DNA of 64,000 nt from Nocardia transvalensis NBRC 15921 (GCF_000308875.1 NZ_BAGL01000064.1:84345-148344), one strand, 5' to 3'. Positions 16,620 to 25,574 are shown, counted from the first letter of the stretch. Program-made: numbers and translations. The notes: generated by a model from the letters alone, not told the origin.

Positions 16620-17840
16620 ATGAGCGGGAAGAGTCCGAATCCGATCGACCGGACGGTGACCGGGCGGGTGTTCACGTCACCGCTGCGCGATGTGTGGAGC
16701 GTGTCGCGCACGATGGTGTCGCGGTTCGCCGAGGAGGTCGCGACGTGCCGCACGCTCCCGGCCGAGGCGCTGCGCGGCGATGTCTCCGTGGTGACGCGGC
16801 TGTGCCTGCAATTGGCCCTGAGCATGTACGACGACGACACCGTGCCCGAAACGCTGCCCCGGCTCGAGGAGGTCGCCGCGCAGTGGGCACGGGAGGGCAT
16901 CCCGCTCGACATCATCGAACAGGCCGTGCACGAAGGGTTCCGGATCGGCGCCGACCTCGTGCACGCCCGCGCGACCCCGGCCGAGTTCGAATCCGTCCGC
17001 GACCACGCCCGGCGGCAGCTGGACGTGCTCGAACTCATCACCGTCACGCTCACCCGCGCCTATATCCGCGAACTCCGGTCGGTGGTCAGCGAACACCACA
17101 CCGCCGTCCACACCCTCACCTCCGCCCTGCTGAGCGGCCACGCCGACGCCGCGATGGCCCGGCACGGCGGCATCGGCGTCGCCGACCGCTACCACGTTGT
17201 CGCCGTGGCGATTTCGCCGCATCCCGAGCAGCGGGCGCCCGGAGTCGACGCCGACGTCGTCGCCCGCCGCACGCTGCGGCGCGCCCAGTCGCACCTGGCC
17301 ACCGAGTGCGGCGGCACGGCACTGTCGCTGCTGAGCGTGACCGGCGGCACGATGCTGATCCCGGAGCAGTCCATGACCGACGGCGAGCTCGACCGGCTGA
17401 TCGAGTCGATGTCGGCCGCGGCGCAGGTGCCGATCGTCGCGGCCGTGCTGACGGCGGCGACCGACGACATCCCGCACATCGCGCGCCAGGTGCACGAACT
17501 GCTGGACACCGCGCAGAATCTGGGGTGCCGGTCCGGCCTCTACCGCACCGCCGACGTCGCCCTCGAATACCAGATCACCCGCCCCGGGCCCGGCCGCGAG
17601 CAACTGCGGGCCGTGCTGGATCCCCTCGACGACCACCCCGAACTGCTGCGGACGCTGCGCTGCCATCTCGACAACAACCTCGATCGGCAGCGGACGGCGC
17701 GGATGCTGCATATCCACACCAATACCGTCGACTACCGGCTCAAGAGAATCGCGCACCTCACCGGCTACGACCCCACGCGCGCCGACGACCTCTGGTGCCT
17801 GATCTCCGCACTCGTCGTCCGCGGTTACGCGCGAACGTGA
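16620..17840 (+). CDS. PucR-family transcriptional regulator
   Basis: 406 residues from ATG 16620, preceded by GAAGGGG; a GTG at 16599 would add seven residues. The C-terminus has the PucR helix-turn-helix (LRCHLDNNLDRQRTARMLHI, HTNTVDYRLKRIAHLTGYDP), which activates or represses catabolic genes in many actinobacteria. The middle is a GGDEF-related/CdaR-type region. The N-terminal ~170 residues are a helical sensor region. It stands alone between the minisatellite and the VOC gene, so its target is not obvious. Confidence 0.85.
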   Translation: MSGKSPNPIDRTVTGRVFTSPLRDVWSVSRTMVSRFAEEVATCRTLPAEALRGDVSVVTRLCLQLALSMYDDDTVPETLPRLEEVAAQWAREGIPLDIIEQAVHEGFRIGADLVHARATPAEFESVRDHARRQLDVLELITVTLTRAYIRELRSVVSEHHTAVHTLTSALLSGHADAAMARHGGIGVADRYHVVAVAISPHPEQRAPGVDADVVARRTLRRAQSHLATECGGTALSLLSVTGGTMLIPEQSMTDGELDRLIESMSAAAQVPIVAAVLTAATDDIPHIARQVHELLDTAQNLGCRSGLYRTADVALEYQITRPGPGREQLRAVLDPLDDHPELLRTLRCHLDNNLDRQRTARMLHIHTNTVDYRLKRIAHLTGYDPTRADDLWCLISALVVRGYART

Positions 17841-17910
17841 CGCGAACCTCCCGGACACCGGTCAGGAATCGAGAAGCGCGGGCAGGCCGGTGGAAATTAG
17901 CGTCTACGAC

Positions 17911-18543
17911 ATGAACATCACAACCAACCAGGCCACCATCGACTCCGTCGTTCTCGAGAGTGACGACCCCGCTGCCTCGGCGGCCTTCTACGAGGCCGCG
18001 TTCGGTCTCGGCGATCGGGTGCGGGTGCGTGCCTCCGAGGCGCCCACTACCGGATTCCGCGGGTTCGTGCTGTCGCTCGTGGTCTCGCAGCCCGGCATCG
18101 TGGACAGTTTCTTCGACACCGCGCTCGCCGCGGGCGCGACCGTGGTGAAACCGGCGAAGAAGAGTTTCTGGGGCTACGGGGGCGTTCTGCGGGCGCCGGA
18201 CGGGACGCTGTGGAAGATCGCGACCTCGTCGAAGAAGGACACCGCGCCGATCACCCGGAAGGTGGACAGCTTCGTGCTGCTGCTCGGGGTCGACAATGTC
18301 AAGGCCACCAAGCAGTTCTATATCGACCGCGGCCTGACCGTGGCGAAGAGCTTCGGCAGCAAGTACGTCGAATTCGAGGCCGGCGCCTCGCCGGTGACGC
18401 TGGCGCTGTACGGACGTCGCGCCGCCGCCAAGGACGCGGGCGTTCCCGCAGACGGGAGCGGGTCGCATCGGCTCGCCGTGTCCGGCGGCGTCGGGCCCTG
18501 CACGGACCCGGACGGTTTCGTCTGGGAGTCCGCCCAGGCGTGA
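17911..18543 (+). CDS. VOC-superfamily (glyoxalase/dioxygenase-fold) protein
   Basis: 210 residues from ATG 17911. A GTG at 17890 is in frame, but neither start has a strong ribosome site. Two betaalphabetabetabeta modules are visible: SVVLESDDPAASAAFYEAAF and FVLLLGVDNVKATKQFYIDR, each with the typical strand-helix opening. Glu residues near the module ends (YVEFEAG, WESAQA) are candidate metal ligands. The family includes glyoxalases, resistance proteins and dioxygenases; no specific function can be assigned. It is monocistronic. Confidence 0.75.
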   Translation: MNITTNQATIDSVVLESDDPAASAAFYEAAFGLGDRVRVRASEAPTTGFRGFVLSLVVSQPGIVDSFFDTALAAGATVVKPAKKSFWGYGGVLRAPDGTLWKIATSSKKDTAPITRKVDSFVLLLGVDNVKATKQFYIDRGLTVAKSFGSKYVEFEAGASPVTLALYGRRAAAKDAGVPADGSGSHRLAVSGGVGPCTDPDGFVWESAQA

Positions 18544-18635
18544 GCCTGTCTCCCTGACCCTCCTGTTCTGCAAGATCATTGCGCGGGTTCCGGACGCCGT
18601 GACATGAATTGTCACGCGGGCGCGCCGCCGGTGAC

Positions 18636-18653
18636 CTACTATCTAGGTACGTA
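18636..18653 (+). promoter_or_regulatory. BlaI-type operator upstream of the repressor
   Basis: CTACTATCTAGGTACGTA here is nearly identical to the reverse complement of the site at 20299-20316 (CTACTATCGAGTTACGTA; 16 of 18 identical). Each copy reads toward its own gene, the BlaI-like repressor here and the M56 peptidase there. With the next base it forms a CTAC/GTAG dyad. The sharing is seen directly; binding by the BlaI-like protein is inferred. Confidence 0.65.
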
Positions 18654-18774
18654 GGAGGTGCCGCGTGGCGTCACCGCGGCGTCGCACGGCGGCGGCCGGC
18701 CCGTGCCGGACGGGTGGCCCCGCCGACGTCGCGTGCCTGGGCGGCCGAGCCGTGCTGATGAGGGAGAACGGACG

Positions 18775-19149
18775 GTGGGCACACGGGGTTTCGGTGATCT
18801 GGAAGGTGTGGTGATGGACCGGCTCTGGCGATCGGACGGGCCGACGACGGTGCGCGCGGTCTTCGACGAGCTGTCCGCGGAGCGCCACATCGCCTACACC
18901 ACGGTCATGTCCACCATGGACAACCTGCACCGCAAAGGCTGGCTCGAGCGCGAACGGGAGGGCCGCGCCTACCTGTACCGGCCGACTCTCACGCGGGAGC
19001 AGCACGGTGCGCGCCTGATGCGGGAGGCGCTGGGTTGTGGCGGCCGGGCCGAATTGGTCTTGGCGCACTTCCTGGACGGCATCAGCGCCGAGCAGTCGCA
19101 GAGCCTGCGCACGGCACTGCGCACGTGGTCGCGCCGCACCACGCGATGA
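18775..19149 (+). CDS. BlaI/MecI-family transcriptional repressor
   Basis: 124 residues from GTG 18775 with an AGGGAG site. The winged-helix pattern is clear: LEGVVMDRLWRSDGPTTVRA, then VFDELSAERHIAYTTVMSTM and LHRKGWLERE. BlaI-type repressors block beta-lactamase or cell-wall stress genes and are removed by proteolysis when a BlaR/M56 sensor is triggered. The M56 peptidase gene is convergent and only 4 bp away. Matching operators lie upstream of both genes, so autoregulation plus control of the peptidase is likely. No beta-lactamase gene is nearby. Confidence 0.85.
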   Translation: MGTRGFGDLEGVVMDRLWRSDGPTTVRAVFDELSAERHIAYTTVMSTMDNLHRKGWLEREREGRAYLYRPTLTREQHGARLMREALGCGGRAELVLAHFLDGISAEQSQSLRTALRTWSRRTTR

Positions 19150-19153
19150 CCGC

Positions 19154-20188
19154 TCAGCGCGGCAGCGTCGGCACCGGGTGGGATTGGGACGTCCGCGCGC
19201 CGGCGGACGGCCGCAGCGGCTGAGCCGGCAGCACTTGCTCGGACGCGCACGTGGCGATGCCGACCGCGGCGATGAGGGTGGCGGCGGCGGGACCGATCGT
19301 CATGGCGGTCGTGGTGGGCCGCACGCGAATTCGGGACTTCGGCGCGGTGCGCGCACCCGCCGCGAGCCGGTCGGCCCGCGCGGGCAGTCCGAGCCCCGTC
19401 GCGCCGAGGCCGCCGGTGGTTCCGGCCGTGAGTTCGGAGAGGGTGACCAGCGCCCGCAGCACGGCGTCGGGGCCGTGCAGGCGGGCCGCGGCATCGTCGG
19501 CGATCGTCTCGAGCAGCAGGGCGACCTCGGCGGCGCCGGTGGCGAACAGCCTGACCCGGGGGAAGACGCTGGTCAGCCCGCGCGTGGCCGCGAGCAGCAG
19601 GTGATGGCGGCCGTCGAGGTGTGCGCGCTCGTGCGCCAGCACGGCCGCGAGCTGATCGGTGCGCAGCGCCGCGATCACGCCCTCGGTCACCACCACGGTG
19701 CCGTGCTTACCCGCCACGCTGTAGGCGGCGGGCGCGCCGACGGCGAGGACGACGGCGTCCAGTTCGGGGCTGTGACGCCCGGCGATCCGGACCATGCGGG
19801 CGTGTTCGTGGGTGGTGGACCGGGCGCGCACCAGGATCCGGCCCAGCCGCGTCACCGCCACCGCGGACGCCAGGGCCGCAGAGGTCGCCAGCACCAGCAG
19901 CCCGGCCTCGGCCAGATAGCCGTAGCGGCCCGTGACCACGTCCCGCAGTTGTTCCAGGCAGGCGCCGACCAGGCTCGCGCGCTCCGGATGCGCGAGGTGG
20001 ATCAGCACGTCGGCGACCAGGATGACGGGTGCGAAAACCCAAGCGGCGGTGACGGATCCGAGTACGGCGACCCAGGCGCCGAGCACGGTGCGGGGCCCGG
20101 CGCGGCTGGTGGCGAGCCGCCGCAGCAGCGGAGGCGCGAGGACGGCCACGGTGAAGCCGTAGACCAGCAGGCAGATCGCGATGCTCAT
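19154..20188 (-). CDS. M56-family (BlaR1/HtpX-like) membrane metallopeptidase
   Basis: 344 residues from ATG 20188. Several membrane helices (SIAICLLVYGFTVAVLAPPL, AWVAVLGSVTAAWVFAPVIL, LLVLATSAALASAVAV) flank a zinc-peptidase motif, HERAH at 186-190 (VLAHERAHLDGRHHLLLA). A further helix (MTIGPAAATLIAAVGIATCA) precedes the tail. There is no penicillin-binding sensor domain, as in most actinobacterial M56 proteins paired with BlaI. It is predicted to cleave the BlaI-like repressor or otherwise respond to envelope stress. It is convergent with the repressor gene, and its upstream region carries the same operator. Confidence 0.85.
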   Translation of the reverse strand: MSIAICLLVYGFTVAVLAPPLLRRLATSRAGPRTVLGAWVAVLGSVTAAWVFAPVILVADVLIHLAHPERASLVGACLEQLRDVVTGRYGYLAEAGLLVLATSAALASAVAVTRLGRILVRARSTTHEHARMVRIAGRHSPELDAVVLAVGAPAAYSVAGKHGTVVVTEGVIAALRTDQLAAVLAHERAHLDGRHHLLLAATRGLTSVFPRVRLFATGAAEVALLLETIADDAAARLHGPDAVLRALVTLSELTAGTTGGLGATGLGLPARADRLAAGARTAPKSRIRVRPTTTAMTIGPAAATLIAAVGIATCASEQVLPAQPLRPSAGARTSQSHPVPTLPR

Positions 20189-20544
20189 GCGCCGGCTCCC
20201 GACGCGACGACTCTCCGTGGGCTCGCCACCCGCTCCTCCTGCCGATCGCCGTCCGACGCGAACGCGGGCTCGCCGTGTGCTCGCCCGCGGTTCACGTGTA
20301 CGTAACTCGATAGTAGATGGTGTCAGCGCTGGGAAGGCTCGCCTCGGGCCGTATCCGGAGGCTAAATGCCGCTCGGACAACCGTTTTCGCGGTTCCGCGA
20401 CGCCGCGAACAGGGGTTCCGGCCGGTCCCGCCGCCGCGAGAGATGGCCGGAAATACCGATTTCGTGGCCGCGGCTGTGTCCCGCCCGCCCGCCGTTCCGG
20501 GCTAACTTCGCAGGTGGACGACAGGGGCGACGGAAGGCAGGTCG
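20189..20544. other. divergent promoter region, M56 gene / choD
   Basis: 356 bp between two divergent genes, with no supported gene. It holds the operator at 20299-20316 and the promoters of both. Nothing else distinctive is visible. Confidence 0.55.
20299..20316 (-). promoter_or_regulatory. BlaI-type operator upstream of the M56 peptidase
   Basis: TACGTAACTCGATAGTAG on the plus strand; read on the minus strand toward the peptidase it matches the repressor-gene site at 16 of 18 positions. It lies about 110 bp before the peptidase start, so the leader is probably long, or a nearer start exists. Confidence 0.65.
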
Positions 20545-22260
20545 ATGGCGTTCGACTACGACGTGGTGGTCATCGGATCCGGATTCGGCGGCAGTGTGAC
20601 CGCGCTGCGCCTGACCGAGAAGGGATACCGGGTCGGCGTGCTGGAATCCGGTCGCCGCTTCGCCGACGACGAGTTCGCCGCGACCTCGTGGCGCGCCCGC
20701 CGCTTCCTGTGGGCGCCGAAACTCGGCTGCTACGGCATCCAGCGCCTGACGCTGCTCGAGGACACCTTCATCATGAGCGGCGCGGGTGTGGGCGGCGGCT
20801 CGCTCGTGTACGCGAACACCCTCTACGAACCTCCGGCCAAGTTCTTCGCGGACCCGCAGTGGTCCCACATCACCGACTGGCACGACGAACTCGCCCCGCA
20901 CTACGACCAGGCCAAGCGCATGCTGGGCGTGACCGTGAACCCGGCGACCACCGCTGCCGACCGGGTGCTGGCCGAGGTGGCCGAGGATCTGGGCGTGCGC
21001 GACAGCTGTCGGCGCACGCCGGTCGGAGTCCTGTTCGGCGGCAACGGCATCCGGCCCGGGGAGGCGGTCCCGGACCCGTTCTTCGGCGGCGTCGGCCCGG
21101 AGCGCAATGCCTGCACCCACTGTGGCGAGTGCATGACCGGCTGCCGGCACAACGCCAAGAACACCCTCGTCAAGAACTACCTGTATCTGGCCGAGAAGTC
21201 CGGCGCCACCGTGCATCCGCTCACCACCGTCGTCGATGTGCGGCCGCTGCCGGGCGGCGGCTACGCGATCGACACTGTGCGCACCGGGCGCTGGATTCGC
21301 AAGTCCCGCAGGGCCTTCACCGCCGAGCAGGTGGTGTTCTCGGCCGCCGCGCTGGGCACGCAGAAACTCCTGCACCGCCTGCGCGACACCGGGTCGCTGC
21401 CGCATATCTCGGGGCGGCTCGGCTACCTGTCGCGCACCAATTCCGAAGAGCTGCTGTCGGTTCGCAGCCGCGACAAGGGCACCGACTTCACCAAGGGCGT
21501 GGCCATCACCTCCTCGATCCATCCCGATGGCGACACCCATATCGAGCCGGTGCGCTACGGCAAGGGCAGCAATGTGCTCTCGCTGCTCACCACGGTGATG
21601 TTCGACGAGGACGGGCGCACCTCGCGGCTGCGGTTGTGGCTGCGCGAGGTGCGGCGGGGCCGGCGCGATCTGCCCGTCATCCACAATCCGCGGCACTGGT
21701 CGGAGCGGATGATCGGGCTGCTGGTCATGCAGTCGGTGGACAACTCCATTACCACCTACACCCGGCGCGGGCCGTTCGGCCGCCGGATGCGCACGAGACA
21801 GGGTGCGGGAGAACCGAATCCGACCTGGATCCCGGCGGGCCACGAGGTGGCGCGGCGCGTCGCCGGCAAGATCGACGGCATTCCCACGGGGAGTATCACC
21901 ACGGTGTTCGGCGTGCCCATGACCGGGCACTTCATCGGCGGCTGCGTCATCGGCGACTCGCCGGACAGCGGTGTCATCGATCCGTACCACCGTCTCTACG
22001 GTCATCCGGGACTGCACGTCATCGACGGCTCGACGATCTCGGCGAACCTCGGCGTGAACCCGTCGCTGACGATCACCGCCCAGGCCGAACGCGCGGTCGC
22101 GCTGTGGCCCAACCGCGGCGACGCCGACCCGCGCCCCGCCCTGGGCGCCCCCTACCGCCGGGTCGGCACGGTCGCGCCGCGGCATCCGGTCGTGCCCGCG
22201 AACGCCCCGGCGGCCCTGCGCCTGCCGATCGTCGGGATCACCGGCGGCGAACCGGGCTGA
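20545..22260 (+). CDS. choD: GMC-type oxidoreductase, ChoD-like cholesterol oxidase
   Basis: 571 residues, close to mycobacterial ChoD. The N-terminal FAD motif is VVVIGSGFGGSVTALRL; MSGAGVGGGSLVYANTLYEP is the conserved flavin loop of the family. Residues 190-200 hold CTHCGECMTGC, a four-cysteine pattern (CxxCxxCxxxC) typical of this ChoD clade. The C-terminus has the family ending HVIDGSTISANLGVNPSLTI. The ascribed reaction is oxidation of 3-beta-hydroxysterols to 3-ketosteroids; for ChoD-type proteins activity on cholesterol is debated. The 3' end overlaps the convergent TetR gene by 23 bp. Confidence 0.85.
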   Translation: MAFDYDVVVIGSGFGGSVTALRLTEKGYRVGVLESGRRFADDEFAATSWRARRFLWAPKLGCYGIQRLTLLEDTFIMSGAGVGGGSLVYANTLYEPPAKFFADPQWSHITDWHDELAPHYDQAKRMLGVTVNPATTAADRVLAEVAEDLGVRDSCRRTPVGVLFGGNGIRPGEAVPDPFFGGVGPERNACTHCGECMTGCRHNAKNTLVKNYLYLAEKSGATVHPLTTVVDVRPLPGGGYAIDTVRTGRWIRKSRRAFTAEQVVFSAAALGTQKLLHRLRDTGSLPHISGRLGYLSRTNSEELLSVRSRDKGTDFTKGVAITSSIHPDGDTHIEPVRYGKGSNVLSLLTTVMFDEDGRTSRLRLWLREVRRGRRDLPVIHNPRHWSERMIGLLVMQSVDNSITTYTRRGPFGRRMRTRQGAGEPNPTWIPAGHEVARRVAGKIDGIPTGSITTVFGVPMTGHFIGGCVIGDSPDSGVIDPYHRLYGHPGLHVIDGSTISANLGVNPSLTITAQAERAVALWPNRGDADPRPALGAPYRRVGTVAPRHPVVPANAPAALRLPIVGITGGEPG

Positions 22261-22807
22261 GCCCCTCGACCGCCAGCCCGAACAGCCGGTCCGCGACCGC
22301 GCGGGGGTCCGGGCGGTGCTCGGTGGCCAGCACGATCCCGACGATCAGCGTGATCAGATCCGCCACGGTGATACCGGGCGGGACCGCGCCGTCGCGGACG
22401 GCACGGCGCAGCAGCGGCTCACCGGCCTCCTCCAGGACGGCCGCGCACGAATTCCCCTCCACCGGATCGGCGTCGGCGTCGTAGGAGAGCGCCGCCGCGA
22501 GCCCGCGGGCCGAAATACAGTAGGCCACAACATCGTTCAGCCATTCCAGCAGCGCGGCCCGGCTGTCGCCGTCGCCGTCCAGGTCGTGGGCGCGGACGCA
22601 CAGCGCCTCGATCCGGTCCTTGGAGACCGCCGCCAGTAGTGCGCGCCGGGTGGGGAAGTGCCGCCGCACGGTGGCCGAGCCGACCCCCGCGGTGCGGGCG
22701 ATCTGTTCCAGCGAGGCCTCGGCCCCGCGCGCGGCGACCTCCTCGGCCGCGACGCCGAGAATGCGCGTGTAGTTGCGCCGGGCGTCGGCGCGCTGGTGAT
22801 CGGCCAT
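22238..22807 (-). CDS. TetR/AcrR-family regulator
   Basis: 189 residues. The N-terminal helix-turn-helix reads YTRILGVAAEEVAARGAEAS then LEQIARTAGVGSATVRRHFP, the standard TetR DNA-binding region. The C-terminal ligand-binding domain is all helical and has no recognisable ligand signature. It is divergent from the NmrA-like reductase gene across 99 bp that contain a long palindrome, so it probably represses that gene and itself. Its 3' end overlaps choD. Confidence 0.88.
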   Translation of the reverse strand: MADHQRADARRNYTRILGVAAEEVAARGAEASLEQIARTAGVGSATVRRHFPTRRALLAAVSKDRIEALCVRAHDLDGDGDSRAALLEWLNDVVAYCISARGLAAALSYDADADPVEGNSCAAVLEEAGEPLLRRAVRDGAVPPGITVADLITLIVGIVLATEHRPDPRAVADRLFGLAVEGLSPVRRR

Positions 22808-22831
22808 GGTGGCATCTCCGTATTGCTAAGT

Positions 22832-22879
22832 GGCGGGGCCCGCCGTATCGTACCGAACGGATAAACGGCGGGCCCCGCC
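22832..22879. promoter_or_regulatory. long palindrome between divergent TetR and NmrA genes
   Basis: Perfect 15-bp arms (GGCGGGGCCCGCCGT at 22832-22846 and ACGGCGGGCCCCGCC at 22865-22879) flank an 18-bp centre, ATCGTACCGAACGGATAA. The centre is itself partly dyad-symmetric (ATC...GAT, CGT/ACGG). It is placed for a TetR operator controlling both genes. A stable mRNA hairpin in the leader is an alternative. Confidence 0.65.
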
Positions 22880-22906
22880 GTTTCGCGTGAACCCCCGAGG
22901 AGAGCC

Positions 22907-23830
22907 ATGACCGCCGATACCGCACCCGTCCTGATCACCGGCGCCACCGGCAGGCAGGGCGGCGCGACCGCCCGCGCCCTGCGCGCGGCGGGCGTTCCGG
23001 TCCGCGCGCTGGTGCGCGATCCCGCCACCGATCGCGCGAAGGCCGTCGAGGCCCTCGGCGTCGAACTGGTCACCGGCGATCTGCTCGACCGCGATTCCGT
23101 GATCCGGGCCGCCACGGGCGCCCGCGCGGTGTTCTCTGTGCAGATGCCCGCGCTGTCCGCGACCGGATTCGACTTCGACGGCGAGGTGGCTCAGGGTGTG
23201 ACCCTCGTCGAGGGCGCGAAGGCCGCCGGGGTGCCGCAATTCGTGCACACCTCGGTCTCCGGCGCGGGACAGCACGTCGAGGCGCCCGGCTGGGCCGAAG
23301 GCCGCTGGGCGGCAATGGAACCCACACTCGGCGCCAAGGCGGCGATCCAGGACCGCGTCCGCGCGGCGGGATTCGAGCGCTGGACGCTGCTCAAGCCCGG
23401 CTTCTTCATGGAGAACTTCCTGCCGTCCATGGCGTTCCTGTTCCCGCGCGGCGTCGAGGGTGGTCTGGTGAGCGTCCTGCGTCCGGAGACCGAGCTGTCG
23501 CTGGCCGCGGTCACCGATATCGGCGCGGCGGCGGCCGCGGCGATCCTCGCGCCGGAGCGATTCCACGAAGTCGAGCTGGAACTGGCGAGCGACTACCTGC
23601 CGATGACCGAGATCGCGGCGATCCTCTCCCGCGCGGTGGGGAGAAAACTGTCCGCACCGGACATGACCGAGGAGCAGGCCTTCGCGGCGGGCATGCCCGC
23701 CATGGGTGCGGCGCACGAATGGCTGAACGTCGTCGGCCAGCCGGCCCGCCCGCGGTTCGCCCGCGAATTCGGCATTCCGCTCACCACATTCGACGCCTGG
23801 GCGCACGAGCACATCCACCCGGAGGCCTGA
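22907..23830 (+). CDS. NmrA-like NAD(P)-binding protein
   Basis: 307 residues. The N-terminal Rossmann motif LITGATGRQGGATARALRAA is the NmrA/HSCARG type, followed by VRALVRDPATDRAKAVEALG. The family includes quinone reductases and redox-sensing regulators with an atypical SDR fold. There is no YxxxK pair in the usual place, in line with NmrA-type proteins. It is divergent from a TetR gene and probably induced by its ligand. The substrate is unknown. Confidence 0.8.
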   Translation: MTADTAPVLITGATGRQGGATARALRAAGVPVRALVRDPATDRAKAVEALGVELVTGDLLDRDSVIRAATGARAVFSVQMPALSATGFDFDGEVAQGVTLVEGAKAAGVPQFVHTSVSGAGQHVEAPGWAEGRWAAMEPTLGAKAAIQDRVRAAGFERWTLLKPGFFMENFLPSMAFLFPRGVEGGLVSVLRPETELSLAAVTDIGAAAAAAILAPERFHEVELELASDYLPMTEIAAILSRAVGRKLSAPDMTEEQAFAAGMPAMGAAHEWLNVVGQPARPRFAREFGIPLTTFDAWAHEHIHPEA

Positions 23831-23862
23831 TATGCCCCGCGCCGCACGCGTTCTCGCGTGGC

Positions 23863-24723
23863 TTACGTGCGCAGTCTCGCCCCCGGCCCGGCGCCGTCCA
23901 CGTCGGTGAAGCCGTACCGGGTCGCGAGATCGGCGGTGGTCAGGCGTTCACCGGACTGTCCGAGGACGTCCGGATCGCTCGCCAGCGCGGCGACGGCCCG
24001 GCCGACGAAGCGCGGGGATTCGGCGTGGGAGATGTCGAACGATCCCGTGCCCGGAATCTCCACGACGGTGCGGCCGTCGTCGGTCGTCGTGGCGCCGGTG
24101 GCGAGCAGTTCGGTGTGCACCAGGCCCGGCCAGATCGAGACGACCGCGACACCGTGCGGGCGCAGCTCGACCGCCATATCGGCGGTCATCTTGTCCACCC
24201 CGGCCTTGCCCACGCCGTAGACGACGTTGTGGCCGTAGGAAATCGCGCCCGAGGACGAGATATTGACGATCACCCGCCCCGTCCGCCGCGCCTCGAACAG
24301 CAGCGGGGCCGCGTACAGCGCAGCGGCGTAGTGCGACCGCAGCCCGATCCCGAGCACCTGATCCCACGCCTGCAACGGCAGTTCCCAGAACGGCCGGTGC
24401 AGCCACTGGGCCAGATCCGGGGCGGAGAAGACGTTGTTCACCAGGATGTCGAGGTGGCCCTGCTCCTCGCCGATCCGCGTGAACAGCGCCGCGACCTGCT
24501 CGTCGTCGTGATGGTCGCACCGCACGGCGACCCCGGTCCCGCCGAGCGCGGTGACCTCCTCCGCGGTCTCGGTGATCGTCCCGGGAAGTGGTCCGGGCGC
24601 GGTGGTGCGGCCGGTGAGATAGACCGTCGCGCCCGCGGCCCCCAGTTCCAGCGCGATACCTTTGCCCACGCCCCGGCTCGCACCGGTGACGACGGCGATT
24701 TTTCCCGACAGCGGCTGTGCCAT
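23863..24723 (-). CDS. short-chain dehydrogenase/reductase (DHRS1-like)
   Basis: 286 residues from ATG 24723, chosen for its GGAGG site; a TTG 15 bp upstream is less likely. The cofactor motif is VVTGASRGVGKG, NNVF replaces the usual NNAG at 109-112, and the catalytic region is NISSSGAISYGHNVVYGVGK (Ser, Tyr, Lys). The extended C-terminus and the sequence around SHYAAALYAAPLL resemble DHRS1-type SDRs. Substrate unknown. It follows the methyltransferase gene in the same direction by 26 bp, possibly in one transcript. Confidence 0.85.
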   Translation of the reverse strand: MAQPLSGKIAVVTGASRGVGKGIALELGAAGATVYLTGRTTAPGPLPGTITETAEEVTALGGTGVAVRCDHHDDEQVAALFTRIGEEQGHLDILVNNVFSAPDLAQWLHRPFWELPLQAWDQVLGIGLRSHYAAALYAAPLLFEARRTGRVIVNISSSGAISYGHNVVYGVGKAGVDKMTADMAVELRPHGVAVVSIWPGLVHTELLATGATTTDDGRTVVEIPGTGSFDISHAESPRFVGRAVAALASDPDVLGQSGERLTTADLATRYGFTDVDGAGPGARLRT

Positions 24724-24749
24724 CGAATCCTCCAGCAATGAGATGGGTG

Positions 24750-25574
24750 CTACCGCTTGTATCCGACGCCCGCGAAATTGCCCGGCCGCGCCTGGTCGTC
24801 GGGGTCCACCGGGTCCTCGGGCCGCCAGTCGCAGGCGTAGACCAGGCCCGGCTCGACGAGTTCGAGGCCGTCGAACAGCGCGAGGATGTCGTCGCGGTCG
24901 CGCATGGTCAGCGGGTCGGAGGTATCGGAGTACATCTCGGAGATCTCGCCGCCGAGCCGCTGGGTCTCGGGGTCGACCTCCGACATCGAGGCGTGGCTCA
25001 TCCCCACGTAACTGCCTGAGGGCAGGCGGTCGCGCAGCCGCTCCATCAGCTCGTGCGGGCGGTCGGAATCGGGGATGAACGGCCAGACGCTGACGATCAG
25101 CAGGCCCACGGGCCGGTCGAAATCGAGGAGCCGGCGGGTCTCGGGGTGGTCGAGGATGACCTCGGGGTTGCGCAGATCGGCCTCGATCACCGCGGTGATG
25201 TCCATGGCGTTCTGCTGCCGCAGCAGCTCGTCGGCGCGGTTGACCGCCTCGAGGTCGTTGTCCACGTACACGACCCGCGTCTCGGGCGCGTACTCCCGGC
25301 TGATCTCGTGGGTGTTTCCGACGGTCGGCAGACCCGATCCGATATCGAGGAACTGCCGGATCCCCTGTGCCACCATGAATTTCACGGCGCGGCGCAGGAA
25401 GGCGCGGTTGTGGTGAGCCCAGGCGTCGGCGTACGGGAAGACCTCGAAGAGGTGCTCGCCGAAGATCTTGTCGACCTCGAAGACGGCCTCGCCGGAGAGG
25501 TAGTAGTGATACAGGCGGGCGGACGACGGGCGGCTGACGTCGATTTCACGGGGTTCGAAGTCGGGGGCGTTCAT
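24750..25574 (-). CDS. DUF574 SAM-dependent methyltransferase-like protein
   Basis: 274 residues from ATG 25574. The core motif is QFLDIGSGLPTVGNTHEI, the SAM-binding loop of the actinobacterial DUF574 family, and VVYVDNDLEAVNRADELL follows. The N-terminus (SRPSSARLYHYYLSGEAVFE) is the family signature. Such proteins are abundant in actinomycetes, usually beside Scr1/DUF5753 XRE regulators as here; their methyl acceptor is not known. Confidence 0.85.
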   Translation of the reverse strand: MNAPDFEPREIDVSRPSSARLYHYYLSGEAVFEVDKIFGEHLFEVFPYADAWAHHNRAFLRRAVKFMVAQGIRQFLDIGSGLPTVGNTHEISREYAPETRVVYVDNDLEAVNRADELLRQQNAMDITAVIEADLRNPEVILDHPETRRLLDFDRPVGLLIVSVWPFIPDSDRPHELMERLRDRLPSGSYVGMSHASMSEVDPETQRLGGEISEMYSDTSDPLTMRDRDDILALFDGLELVEPGLVYACDWRPEDPVDPDDQARPGNFAGVGYKR

